Shown: positions 28,046 to 40,704, counted from the first letter of the stretch. The stretch: 64,000 bases of DNA from Gibbula magus (GCA_936450465.1 OW388291.1:84427099-84491098); one strand, 5' to 3'. Notes: generated from the sequence alone by a model not told the origin. Translations and numbers: made by a program.

Positions 28046-28074
28046 TTTCATCACAAAGAAGTGGATACTCAGTT
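28046..28074 (+). repeat. hammerhead-type tail abutting the minisatellite
   Basis: After the last AAACGTCGTG come TTTTTCATCACAAAGAAGTGG, close to GTATGTTCACAATAAAGAAGTTG at 40745. The array therefore sits inside, and probably grew from, one of these elements. Confidence 0.55.
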
Positions 28075-29360
28075 TCAATGATAACCACGTATTGTGTTCT
28101 TATTTATTCCGTAACATGGCCTTTCACTGAATAATAAACCACAGTAAATCTAAATGGATCAGATTACCTAAATACGTATACTAATAAAAAAAACATGTTT
28201 TTTTTATCAAAGTTTACACACATTTATCTAACATTTCCCTTTCAGCTGACGAATGATGCTTCCGGAATTTCTTCTGTAAAAATGAAATGGTAAACCCAGA
28301 AAACCCATATAATCGGCGTAACAATATATAAATGACGTATACATGACACTTAAAGATATAACATTCGTTTTTTATTGTTATTTTAAGAACTAAATAGGTT
28401 ATGTGTGTTCTTCGAAAAGTCAGAGATTACAACGCCTACGTATAGATGACCAAGTATATGTTTTGAGTATACTAAAGGCCAGTCTGAACAATCGGGAACA
28501 AAGAGTGGCCGAAAGTCAGAGGCCGTTAATAATCGTCTGGACACTGCTAATAATGACCGACGGCGACAAAGTAACACATGTAACATATAGTGGTCAGCCA
28601 CTCGTGTGGAGATATAATACCTTTCTGGTCCTGATCGCTCTAGCCGCTCACACGGACAGACAGACAGACAGACAGAAGGACAGACACACGACTTGATATT
28701 CCACGTACATATATATATATATGGTGTGAGTTATGTGGCCGTGAAGCTTCGTCATATATTCTAACCAGATCAATGACGCACAGACGGACAGACGGACATG
28801 CTAAGAAATAGACAGACTACATATTATATGTGGCTATGATTGGCCACTGTGAACAATTTAATGTCTGGTTTAATCTAGCCGTGTGAGCTGTCCAAGTCTA
28901 TAGATGTGACTTTTCTTAAACCGGACATAGGGCAGGCTTGGACACAAGAAGGGACTGAAAATACGGACAGAGAGATACAGTTCTTAGACACAGAGTTTCA
29001 TAACAAGCGCAGGAAGAACAGACACAAGGAAAGTTGGACAGACGGACATAAGGACCGACAGCTACATAAAACACGAGGAGGAACGGACATAAAGACGACC
29101 GGACACTCAAGACAATCAGTCGCGTGGTCTTAAGACTGGACACTCCGGATTTCCTATTTAGATAAATGACATTTTTTTAGAATAAAGGTCTAATTATTTG
29201 TGTGAGAGTTGTTTTAAGTAGGTGTGTGGCCAGTACTCTTGATAATTAGGAGCGTGGACAGCTGCGTGTGATTTATGAATTAACAAAACACGGCAAGAAG
29301 TAGGTGCTGTAAAGAGGCTGTTTTCATCTACCAGAGACTGACCGGTGCAGGAGGTCAGCA
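28075..29360. other. intergenic sequence with microsatellites only
   Basis: Frames at 28.4-28.7 and 28.9-29.1 kb run through GACA-rich DNA and look spurious. Confidence 0.5.
28650..28722. repeat. GACA and AT microsatellites
   Basis: ACGGACAGACAGACAGACAG at about 28652-28672 with interrupted extensions, then a short AT run at 28708-28722. GACGGACA units reappear at about 28783-28797. Confidence 0.85.
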
Positions 29361-29500
29361 GGGGGGGGGGGGGGTCTGAGGAGGGGGGGGGGGGGGGTCT
29401 GAGGAGGGAGGGGTAGTGGACACGGGAGGGGGAGGGGGAGGGGTACTTTTTGAAGGTGGGGGTTCAGGATACTGGACGTTGGGAGGGAGGGGGGATGTTT
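29361..29500. repeat. poly(G) runs and GGGA-rich tract
   Basis: A run of 14 G, then TCTGAGGA, then 15 G, then GGGAGGGGG-type sequence. The TCTGAGGAGG spacer repeats, suggesting slippage. High potential for G-quadruplex on the plus strand. Confidence 0.9.
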
Positions 29501-31196
29501 AGGGCAGATGAGGATACGAGTCTTTGTTGCGTCTTCTGCACTGACCAATGACGGACCCTGGTATGGCCAGCTGGACACACACGAGCACTGACCTCAAGTG
29601 AATGTGGCTTTATTTGCTTATTATACAGCGTATTATGTTGTGTGTTGAGGTGGATGAAGCGAGGTGGGGAGGGAGTCCTACCCACATCTACACACCCGGC
29701 ACCTGCTGGTTTACACTGGTCAAACAAACCATGGAGGGTGGGGACGGGCTGGGGTGCCGTCATATCATCTGAACAAAAGTTCACGTCTTTTTTTAATCTT
29801 TAATGCTCTCCTACCCTCGTGACCCTTCATCTTCAATAAGAAGACGAAATGGGTCCGTAGGGTAAGAGTAATGACCACTACTCCCCCCTCTTGCCATAAA
29901 CACCTTACTCCATTGTGTGGACGACGGTCAGTTTAACCCCGCTAAGGTCAATCCCGAGTTTCAAATTTGAAAATATTAACGTAGAAAATGACCCAGCGTC
30001 TAAAGAATGTCCACAATGAGATTGACCGCTTGGGTAACCTGCATTGACCGCTTGGGTAACCTGTTGACCGCCACGTCTCACCTGTTGGTGTCACGCTACC
30101 TCTCCCACCATTACCTGCTGTATAACCTTTTTACCCACTATTTAACATCCGCCCGTAATGGATGGACTTTTATTAAATAACTGACCCCTGACCCCGTCTG
30201 GACAAGAGCATGGGAACTGGACACTCGGACAAAGACGCCTGCATTCGCAGGAAACTGAATATTGAGCATAAAAGACACAAAAATCCATACAATGTAAGAT
30301 ATGATTAAATGCTGTAGGCAGACAATGATTTTTATCAAGGTGGAACAGTTCATGCTTTAAAATGACCTTTGAACTCATCTCTAAATGAATGGAACGGTCG
30401 AACCACACCGACCAAGTACACGTGTTTGCCAATCAGATTGTTTTTCATAAAGAACAGCTCTTATTTGAACTACAGCAAAACGTCTTTACGCATTAGCAGC
30501 GTTGAATACGAAATTCTTTATCAAATATGAATCTGAAAGAAATTAATAAAGGAAGTAAACTGACATCAACAAGTTTATATTAAATTTTATTTGACGACAG
30601 ATATACTCTAAAGGCGTAATTAGGTTCATTATAATGTCCCTCCTACATTTAAACTGCGTTCAGATTAAGCTAAGAACATATACATTCGATCACGCTCGTA
30701 AAGTAAATAAATTAAAGACTTTGATATCTAAGACATCGTGATTATAGCTAACTCTTTAGAGGAGATGAGCGATCGGACCGCGTTTTAGTTTCTTAAAAAT
30801 TTGAATTATTAATCGTGTCCATGTCCTTTGGTCTGATAATCAATAAGGATCTCGTCTCGAGCGTCAGGGCGGTTATCATGTACGTATGTAGAACTATATC
30901 TTTATTCAAATCATTTTGAAATATTTGACATTATTTGAATTAAATCTTTTAAGAATATACAGACCAGCACAGGCCGCCAGTTGTACCTTCAAGCCATCTG
31001 TCGTGTCATGTGTCATTGTCGTGGCTTAAGTTTAACTTGATTTAATAATTCACAATATTCAATTCGAAATTGCATTCATTGATAATACATTCAAAATCTG
31101 ACTATTTTGCCTAAAAGATGCATTTAGAACTTATATGTGACGATTTCATATTTATAAATGTGTTTCCATATATTGGTACCATAACATACAATATCA
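29501..31196. other. intergenic sequence, no gene
   Basis: A 23-bp segment (TTGACCGCTTGGGTAACCTG) is duplicated at about 30022-30062. Nothing else recognised. Confidence 0.5.
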
Positions 31197-31398
31197 GGGC
31201 TCCGTTCAATAACAGCGAGCGCTTATAATCGCTCATTGATCGCTCAATGTAGCGCTCAATGTAGCGCATTCTCTCTTGAACGACACGGTGCGATTCCTCT
31301 AAATTTGCTCGCACTACATTGAGCAATCGCGTTCAAGAGAGGTTTAAAGGTAATCGTTCATTGAGCGATTACTTTGAAACCTCTCTTGAACATGGCCC
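31197..31398. mobile_element. MITE family A, copy 1 (GCGCTCATTGATCGCTCAATG core)
   Basis: About 200 bp with ends GGGCTCCGTTCAA and TTGAACATGGCCC, approximate inverted repeats. The interior is full of inverted GCGCTCATTGA / TCAATGTAGCGC segments and shares CTCTCTTGAA..ACAC, GTTCAAGAGAGGTTTAAA and GAGCGATTACTTTGAAACC with 38610-38835. It has no gene. Confidence 0.7.
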
Positions 31399-32689
31399 AG
31401 ATTATATAGAACATGTCATTTCCATCTCAGTTAGTCTTGCTAATACTGACACACAGTGATTTGTAAAACAATATTCTTAATTTATTTCTTTGTAATTATT
31501 AAATATCTAATTCTAAATTAAAATATCGTGCCTTTTAGAATATATATATATAGCGTCTTCTCGTCATGTTTTATTTAGCTATAGTTGCAACGGAGTAGGA
31601 TTTTAAATTCATTTACAGGAAACCATTTTAAAATCATGAAAGAAAACAGAAAATACACAGAAAGTATGGAACGCGTGAGAATAGTTCCTGTTTGTATTCA
31701 ATATTTGTTCAGTTGTTATTTGATGACGTGACAGAAATAAAAAATTGGTGTTATTCTTTGTAAAAAAATTGTTTAAAACACCCACGTGTTACAATTAAAT
31801 ATATTGACGTTATTTTGTCGACTTTAATGTTAAATCAAATTGAACATAACATTAACAGAAGTTTAGCCTCGAAGCATCTGACCTAATCGAAGTGAAGTCG
31901 CCGTACAGAGAGCTACAACTCACTTCGAGAATCCAGTTCCATAGGTAAACTATTGTTTTGTAGAATATAGAAATATTCAGGAGTAGGCGTATGGGGAAGG
32001 GACTGTTTTCATTAAATATTAATCATATGTATATGCTCAAATCATATGATATGAGAAACGTACACGACTAATTCCATTTATTAATTTAATTCATCAAAAT
32101 ACCTATCCGTTTACAGATAAAATATTAATTCGAGACTCGTATTAAAGCAAAAATAAATCATTGGTATATAATTAAACTTGAAAAAAAATCATTCTTCACA
32201 ATTCCTTTCAGCTCCTGCCATGAACATTAAAGATAATCTGAATATAATGATTACTTTCACCAAACTTGATGCAGTGAGATGCACAGCGCCAATACATTAA
32301 AAACATATATTTGAAGGTGTAATTATCAGGAGCTGTTGGACGCTAATGCAGATCGTATCATATGTCTTTCCTAGATGGTGTCATTCCACATGAATTAAAC
32401 AGCCCATTCTTTTAGTCCATCAGAGATTAAGAGAGACCCTATATCCATTTAAATAGCTCTTTAACTGCGGTGGTACGTGTAGACTGTCTCAGGCCCTGAG
32501 GAATTATTTTCCCGTCATGCCTCGCTCACAACTAACTGATTTTTTTTATCAACTTCAATGATCATAAACTGAAATACTCATAGAAGAAACTAGAAGAAGT
32601 AGAAACTTATTTTATTATAGTGTCATAAGTTACATCTCAAAAGGGGACACCCATAAAACAAGGTTAAAAGTAATATCCGGCCTCAAGTT
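31399..32689. other. intergenic AT-rich sequence, no gene
   Basis: No frames of note. Confidence 0.6.
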
Positions 32690-32937
32690 CCACCACTTGT
32701 TTCCATCCTAATTCAATCTCTTTAACTCGACATGATTGTTTCCACTCTGGCTACATCTCGATGTTTTAACAATATTGTATATGTTTTATGTACTTCACAT
32801 ATGTATATGTTAACCATAGTCTCTCATAATCCCACTTGTGGATGACCCATGTTATGTGTGTATATGCATTGTATTTATCTTGTATTGGAGTGAGACTTTA
32901 ATAAACATTTGTCTGTCTGTCTGTCTGTCTGTCCTCG
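32690..32937 (+). mobile_element. LINE-like 3' tail with (TGTC)n
   Basis: An AT-rich segment ending GTGAGACTTTAATAAACAT, followed by six TGTC units (about 32911-32935). The ACTTTAATAAACAT block is the same as at 54510, so this is another copy of the family, with a different tail microsatellite. Confidence 0.5.
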
Positions 32938-35883
32938 AACTAATCGCGGATGGTACTGGAATATCATCTGAATATATGATCTGAGTACGTCTAACTATCT
33001 GGATGAAAAATCACCCAACCCCACCCTCTCCAAAACAACATAAAATATGATTGCGTCCAAAATTATAAGATGAATTTTGTCATTGCACTTAATGATACAT
33101 GTGTGTACGGAAATTATGGGTACATGCCAATTCTGAATTTGAATTTATAATAGTTTTTTCATTAAAATGAAATAATTACATCCCATGCATTATTAGATTA
33201 AAATGAGTGTTTTTCACGACTGCGTGTCAGTCTATGGTCCATGCCTACTGGAGAATGAGCGTCGTGGCGGCCTCTCTCTGGTCAGCTAATCAAATAGAAC
33301 TGTCGGCAGTTATAGTATTTCAATATTGGTTTACAGTATATCAAAGGGAAATAACAAAAGTCAGTTTCTATAAGATACATAAGTAAACTTTAATAACTTT
33401 TAAAACAAATTAGTTGAGATCAAATTGGCAGTGATGGAATGTAATACTAGACGAGCGAGAGGCCACTCAGAGAGCGCAATATCGTGTATACCTTTGTCGT
33501 CGTGTCTATGGAGATGATTGGAAGCTAAGGAGCAATAGTTACAGTACATTACAATAAACGAAAGTTTTAATGATACAAAGTTGTACAGAACGTGTCTTAG
33601 AATATTGGGGGGAAAATATTTTCCCATGCAGATATATTGTTATACAAAGGGCAGTGTGTGGCTTACGTCGGCTAAAAAGAAAATTAATAAAGTTAGCGTA
33701 TTTTCTCGCTTCTTCTTTTTATGAACGGTTTACTCTTTTACATCGAATCGTAATTAATATGTTTAATAAGAAACAATGGCATTTTGGAGAGTTTTTCATG
33801 AGAAGTATTTTCCTAAAGTTAACTTGGATATTACAACCTTAGTCTGGCAGTAAGCAAATAAACATGTTGTCCGTGTCCACGAATCCGTTTTCCGTAACGT
33901 TTAAATAAAAATGACTTTATTTACCCAAAATTAATTGTGATAATTTCAAACAGGCATTTATTTTTGTTCAGTATTTATAAACAATCACGCATTTTTCATA
34001 TATACACGACAGAGCTCTTTAAACCTACAATATAAACTATTTATATATTCTCTCTTAACAAAATTTCCTATTTTCGGGAACTAAACGGTACTATGAAGTA
34101 AATTCATATTTGAAGATTTTCAACAAATACTAATAACTTTTATTGCCAAAATATTTAAAAACGTTACAATAAGCTAGAACCAAGCTTGCAGGGTTTTTTT
34201 TTATTCTGTCCAACACACTAGGGACTGGATGTGCTCGAGATAAAGAAAAACGACTTTGACAGTGCGATTGCACGCCATTGGTCATTCAGCGGTCAAAGAA
34301 TCTAATGGCAGCCTGTAAAACGCTTTATAACGAGAGACACGCTATGGTGAGACTTCGAGCGTCTGGTATGTATATATCTTGAGTCTCTGTCAAATATCAC
34401 TGGCAGACAAAACATCAAATATTGCGAATAGCCATTCACAGGGACTAGACCACCGGCTTATTCAATGTAACACCTGCCACTGAGAAATAGCAATTGTCAG
34501 GCAAATTATCTTCATACCAGAATCAGTAAAAAGAAATATAGTAAAAAATAGAACCAGTCAGCCATTTAAGCCTTAGATCTATCCCGCGTCGCGTGACTGA
34601 AGCGCGTGCGTTGCTCGTGCCATTACTGACATGTCGACCAATCAAAATTCATATCTGATAGAGGATGGGTGTCCTTTTTGTCCGTAAAGCTTTGATGCTC
34701 TGTGAGATTAGGATCCACCCGGTACAGATGGGATAATAAATTGAGATCTCAATCGTTCTCGCATCACCTCAAATGTTCGTCATGTTTAATTCCAACCCAC
34801 CCAGTACCACACTATGTTTTATCATCAAACACCTTCACCCGTCAAGAGAGGGTCTGTCTAATAGAGCGTTTATGACTTCTTCATACGGGCGTATATCAGG
34901 AGCACTGACATAAAGGAACACCGACCTTTAACCATCAGACATATTAATAAGGCTCTTTATCAATATTAGCTCTGTGCGTTTTACACTGCTCGTGATAAAG
35001 AACTCGAGCTCACTGCAACAAGACAGAGAGGCATCACCCCGCGCGTGTGTGTGTGTGTCTACACTCTGTAATGAAACGAAGACGTCGGGCCGGTCCTTAG
35101 AGCAAACACAAAACACATTCAGTGTCCGAGAGCTTTTCACGGACCTTACGCTATTATACTTCTTTTAGAACATCACCTGGCGAAAAAGTTAGTAAAACCT
35201 ATGTGTCCAATAAAGGGTGCGAGCTTTTTGAAAATGTTACTCACACTTGTTTGCTTTCAAAATGAAGAAATTGAGCTTAATGAATAATATAATATGAATA
35301 TGAGTAATAGTATAATATTTGGTACAGTGTACCTCCTTTTTTTAAATGGCAAACTAAATATTGATTTTAGTGAACTCTGAATCACATTAAAGTTTACCCG
35401 AGTATTGAAAATATTTCACTGAAAATTGCTGAGTATGAGTAAAGGTTTTGCTTCCAGAAGGTATAGAAAGCAAACTGACATTTAGAAAGGACAGGACATG
35501 CATATTTGAAACACTGGAATAGACATAATAAAAATTATGTTATTAGAAAGGTTGATATTTAACCAAACACAATAATTAATAACATATGTATATTGCTGTA
35601 AGAGGCCGCTGACCTGGTTCCTACATATACCTTTGTCTAGACAACAAGTTAATGGAGAGTTCTAACCGACAACCGTGATCGATGCAAATGTTATTTGTTT
35701 GATGTTCCTTTCTCGTTGTTGCTGAACTATTGCAGACATCTACGCTTGTAATTGCAAATTTGTCAGGTTTATAATTTATTATAATATTGATTGAGTTTCA
35801 ATATAACAACGTTACTAGTACATAAATGAATCACAGCTGTTAAAAATGTACTACGGTTATCCAATATACGTTTTACAAGTACT
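32938..35883. other. intergenic AT-rich sequence, no gene
   Basis: The overlapping frames at 33.4-33.8 kb and 34.9-35.2 kb show no family pattern. Confidence 0.55.
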
Positions 35884-36030
35884 CCGAAACGTTTTAAAAT
35901 TATTCCGAAACGTTTTAAAATTATTCCGAAACGTTCTAAAATTATCCCGAAACGTTCTAAAATTATTCCGAAAGGTTCTACAATTATTCAGAAACGTTCT
36001 ACAATTATTCAGAAACGTTCTAAAAGTATC
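35884..36030 (+). repeat. 21-bp minisatellite, seven units
   Basis: CCGAAACGTTTTAAAATTATT with start points at 35884, 35905, 35926, 35947, 35968, 35989 and 36010, exactly 21 bases apart. In the frame that begins at ATG 35846 it encodes seven heptads of the K-L-F-R-N-V-L type in a 70-codon ORF. Confidence 0.93.
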
Positions 36031-36372
36031 CATTAGTTTATCCAAGTTTAGTACGTAACTTTCTAATGTTATTTTGAGTCTCGTATCTTTTCAGAAACAT
36101 TTAGAATACAGATTTTAAAACTCTAGGTTGGTTGAGTTTCCATTTTGGTAAACGCGATAACTAAACTTCTTGAACAATTGTATTAACTAACATTTCAGTT
36201 TGGTTTAACAGTAATAGCCCAACTGTAAAATAATGTCCTGGGCACATTTTGCTTTCATCAAGAGGAAATTACATATATATAAACACAGCGGGGGTCATCA
36301 TCTTGCGTCTTGACTCTCTATTATATAGGAGACTTCTGTACAGTCTAGATCTCCTATAGTAAGTCAAGGTAA
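36031..36372. other. spacer, nothing recognised
   Basis: AT-rich sequence between the 21-bp array and the TAA-flanked element. Confidence 0.6.
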
Positions 36373-37322
36373 CCTCCCAAAACTTCTACATGCCAAAACT
36401 TCTACAGACTAAAACAACACAGTTCAGGGTCCACTGCACATGGTCATTACCTCAAGTAAGAATGGACTGGTCTGATTAATGTGCCAAAACTTCTACATTA
36501 GGCTACGAGTAAATAATAGACATACTTATCACAGGAGGTTGTAGGTTGTTTAACTGTTTATTCTCATATATAAATTTCATAACAAATATAATAATCACAA
36601 TTCTCATATCTTTCACAAGCGCTGACGTCTTGACATCAATCTAGTAACACTTTGTCGCTTTGATTACTCTGCAGTGACCACAAACTAGGGTTATAGAAAA
36701 GTCTTCTACTATGCAACTACCATTATGCACTATCTTTTCATCTGCCAAAACTATTCACACATTAGATCAAAGAGCTATTATTATGTTAATGGATTCAATT
36801 TGAAAGCTGTGGTAACAATAACTTATCTGATGAGACTAACTTAAAAAGTGTGGATTCTGTTTGTACATTTATTGACTAAGGCAAGCGTTTTTACAAAGAT
36901 GGTGTGAAATTGTTGAATTTACATATTCAGCTATTGGTATATGAAATTGTATCTTGTTATAATCTATGTTATATGTTATAATGTATAAATTCTGTCATCG
37001 TCACGGGGAGAGGTAAATATATAGGTTTATATATCCCCGTTTATAAATTCCCCTTTCCACGTACTATCTGGATAACAATTGTAACAATTGCGAAAAAATT
37101 CGTATGTGACGTACAAAACATGTAACAAATAATCCTCCTCTTCTTCAATCAGCGGTAGAAGTTTTGGCAAATTACATCAAAACATATCCTGGGCTGTTCC
37201 ATTATAAAATAGGTAATTGCATAATTCTTCCCTCACTTTTTGTAGGAGTTTTGGCATGTAAAAGTATTGGCATGTAGAAGTATTGACATGTAGAGGTATT
37301 GGCATGTATAAGTTTTGGGAGG
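36373..37322. mobile_element. non-autonomous DNA element with CCTCCCAAAACTT ends and TAA target duplication
   Basis: The left end CCTCCCAAAACTTCTACATG and the right end (complement CCTCCCAAAACTTATACATG) are inverted copies. Each is flanked by TAA (36370-36372 and 37323-37325). A three-base TAA/TTA duplication is the mark of PIF/Harbinger-type transposition. No transposase frame lies inside. Near both ends the motif GCCAAAACTTCTACA is iterated (36391, 36482, and inverted around 37151 and 37240-37310), as in elements with subterminal binding-site repeats. Superfamily assignment is inference. Confidence 0.65.
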
Positions 37323-37325
37323 TAA

Positions 37326-38609
37326 TCCAAGACAAGCTATCTGACTGTACGTATCAGTGTCAGCCCGAGAAGAGGAAACATAAGAAAGGCATTACTTTAG
37401 ATTCATCGAGAAATCGCTAGTATTCTTTTGTGATTACATGAATTATATTGTTCACTATAGGTAGGTCTGCAGAATATGCCCATTGGTATATATATAATAA
37501 TAAAAAATATTTAATTAAAAAAAAGTATAAAAAAGAATCGAAGTCTTGATTAAACCGCCCCTCGCAAAGGTGAAAAGATGAACTCAGCATAATAACATCG
37601 ACATACACACTCGCTGAATCTATTGGTGTAAGGGAGGTAACTCATGCCTTACTTGAAACATGGTTTACGTATAATTACAACTGCAGGAATAACCAAATAC
37701 ATTCTTAAATAATGCATACCATATATTCAGTACAGCAATATAAAACAAGATGTCAAACATTTATATGGACATTAGCACTGTTGTTATAACGCCACCACGC
37801 AATAATGATATTTGGCATTGTATTAATGTAATATCAGATACAGTCAGGACGGAGTACTTGTGAGTCTGATAATGTTTCATCAAATAAAATGTATACGGCG
37901 TCTCAATATAAATCATATTCATATAATCATATTCCATATAATCAGTTAAGATACAATCTGTGATTTGTCAGAAACAAAGTGTTCTACTTTGTCACCAAAC
38001 GTTTTATTTTGAAATGTATCATTTTACTATTAAATACCACACATACATGTATTAAATGAATATCACCCGGCCGTATGACCTACGGGACACTTAAAATACA
38101 TACGTTATACATATGCTTAGGCTATTCAGGGGATATTTCTAGAATAACATAACCTTTAGCCTCTGAAATAAAAAATAATTGAACAAAAATGGAAATTGGA
38201 AAAAAAAGAACAACAATAAAATTAGCCTTTTTGATCATTTTAATAAAAAATCTCTTGTCTAGTCATAAACTTGTCCACCTGGCTCTATGTAAGTGAGGGC
38301 CTGGATTACAAACTGGTTTGTTATCAAACGATTTCAAGAGAACGGTCGAAGGGAGATAACTCGTACCGATTAATCCACCAAGAGGGGCGGCGAAATATTC
38401 CCCTGTCTACCCCCAATATTTAAACAAGAGTAGTTTAGTTCGATCATTTGGTTGATACTCTAGACCAGTATCCACACAGTATCAATGAGTTTTAATTTCA
38501 TTTCAAGACTAGTTATTCAATTTCAAACATATTAAATTTAATAGATTTAAATGAATGACTTGTTTTAAAGAGTTTTGGGGGCAAAGTATCGGAAGGCAGG
38601 AGGGAAAAC
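37326..38609. other. intergenic AT-rich sequence, no gene
   Basis: No repeat or coding similarity seen. Confidence 0.6.
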
Positions 38610-38835
38610 GTAACGCAGCCGGCGGTTCAACAAAATGAAGCGCTTCGTAGCGCTCATTGATCGCTCAATGTAGCGCTCAATGAGCGCTTCTTCTCTCTTG
38701 AAAGACACAGTGCAAATTCCTCGAAGTTTGCTCGCCTTGCTACGTAGCGCTACATTGAGCAATAGCGTTCAAGAGAGGTTTAAAAGTAATCGCTAATTGA
38801 GCGATTACTTTGAAACCTATATTGAACACGGCCCT
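38610..38835. mobile_element. MITE family A, copy 2
   Basis: Same order of blocks as 31197-31398: CGGTTCAA at the left, GCGCTCATTGATCGCTCAATG, CTCTCTTGAAAGACAC, GTTCAAGAGAGGTTTAAAAG, GAGCGATTACTTTGAAACC, and TTGAACACGGCCC at the right. It has small insertions compared with copy 1. Same orientation. Confidence 0.7.
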
Positions 38836-40288
38836 GGTCTAGTGTATAGGAAAGGTTTCAGTGAAGCAAACCAGGCACAGAATTGAATTCAAGAAATCAC
38901 TCATCACCCGTGTTTCAGTTCGTCGGTACATACTGTGATGTTCCCTTTGTTAAAGAGTAGAAGTTTATTTTTAACTGTATTTATAGTGCATTGTTTCAAA
39001 GAACACGTGACATACTTACTACCTGAGTTCCATGTTTAGTATGTATACGTAGTATTCATTATTTTATGATTTTATCTTCGTTTTAAAGGCATTGTAGTAC
39101 ATTCTGCTTACTGAAATAAAGTGCCCTCCCAAAAAGGCAAATAAGTGTTACCTGTGACTAAATGAATCTCCCGAATCACTAAAAAGAGTTTTAAAACGAA
39201 TGTACATGGATTGGGTTAAGCAGTGCGAGTCCATATCCCATCGAGCGGCCATTTTAATGTGACAACCATATTGCTGTCTAAACTCTCAAATTTGCATGAG
39301 ACCTACAAATCTACCTCTCCTACTCAAGAGTTCCACACCACTGTCGCTTTATACGTCGCATCATTGTGTTCAAATACAGATAACCGTTTTCTATGGATAC
39401 GGCTTATCGGGTTGTATATAATGACCTGTTTTACCCTCTAATGTAACTGTTACAATATATTGTATAAACTTTAATAATAAATGATAAATTTGAGAAATAA
39501 TAATATGCAAAAAACGTGCTACAGCGCCTTTAAAATACCAGATGCGTGCAGTATACACTCAACGTGGCCTTGAGAGCCTTAGAAGAAATACATTCTACTT
39601 TTACGAGATTACGATATGACAAAACAAAACAAAACTGAGAAATTAGTGATATTAGTTTAACGCGAGTGTGTAGGCCGTCAACAACGCCTTCAGGTGTGCT
39701 GTTAGTGAAAAAGAAGACCAGAATACTGTAAAATATTGTTATGTCCCGATTTAATGAACATATAACTTTTACCCTTCGAATACTGACCCATTGCCCAAAT
39801 GAAGTAGTATAGTACCTTTGATTCACGAGATAGTTATGCTTCACAAGCATGACATGGTATTCTGTGGAATTAAATTAGTTAAAACAATTTAAAAAGTCAA
39901 AGAATTCAAATAAAATAAGTATCTTACGAAATGGACTTTCTAGACTTGCTTGACTTTGAAGTATATGAGTACATGGTACACTAGCATTGAGTCTCTGAAT
40001 TAAAATTAAATTGACCAAAAGAAATAAGATAAATAGGAACTTAATTTTGTTCATAAATTAAGATAGACTTGGTCAAATGTGATAGACTTGCTTTGATTTC
40101 TGTTCGATATATTAAGGATAACAAACTAATACAAGGAGCGAGTGTAGGATTATGTATACAGGGAGAAGCGCTCGTAAAATAACTGAAACCCCGACAGAGT
40201 ATTGTCCTGCGAGTTGATGTGTGCAACCCATCTCCAAACATCATTAGCATCAGAAGATGGCTATGTAAACTTATATTTTTTTAAAATC
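38836..40288. other. intergenic sequence, no gene
   Basis: The 106-codon minus-strand frame at 39530-39850 has no recognisable motif. Confidence 0.5.
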
Positions 40289-40400
40289 AATAGAATTTCA
40301 TTTTCTTTACATACATCTAACGATTTATTTTAAACTTTATATTAAAGAAGTTGTTATCCAGAAAATTTCCCTGTTCTAATATATACCACTTCTAAATGCC
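40289..40400 (+). repeat. tail repeat, unit 1 (AGAATTTCATT...AAGAAGTTGTTATCCAG)
   Basis: The roughly 95-base stretch from CAATAGAATTTCATTTTC to TTGTTATCCAGAAAAT recurs almost base for base at 40519-40618. It ends in the ATTAAAGAAGTTG block seen after the hammerhead-like motifs. Confidence 0.65.
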
Positions 40401-40500
40401 CTTCAAAGACCTCACCTACACGAGCCCCGAAAAAAACCGTGATTCCAGAGCTGTGGTTATATCAGTTGCAATTAAATTTTATCAGGGCTTAGCTTTGCTG

Positions 40501-40618
40501 GATAGCAACATCTTTATTCAATAGAATTTCATTTTCTTTACATACATCTAAACGATTTATTTTAAACTTTATATTAAAGAAGTTGTTATCCAGAAAATGT
40601 TACTGTTCTTATATATAC
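40501..40618 (+). repeat. tail repeat, unit 2
   Basis: Near-identical to 40289-40383, preceded by an inverted GATAGCAACATCTTTATT block. The inverted tail block on the left and the direct tail block on the right make a foldback-like unit, repeated again at 40621-40780. Confidence 0.6.
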
Positions 40619-40636
40619 CATAGGAAAGCAACATCT

Positions 40637-40690
40637 TTATTGTAAACAAACATGACGTTTCGAAGTATATGTTTACTATTTCATCAGGTG
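40637..40690 (-). repeat. hammerhead-like motif with intact CTGATGA and CGAAAC
   Basis: Minus strand: CTGATGA (40687-40681), a segment with AGTA...TACT complementarity, CGAAAC (40662-40657), GTC, then AATAAAGATGTTG. Both conserved boxes of the hammerhead ribozyme core are present in the right order with a possible stem II. GAAAC and GTC are contiguous, so stem III would be minimal. Confidence 0.55.
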
Positions 40691-40704
40691 GGAAGATGAA
40701 GAAG

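Noticed and set aside
33570..33842. A LINE fragment in a 90-codon plus-strand frame
   Set aside because: Composition is suggestive but no conserved LINE block can be aligned.
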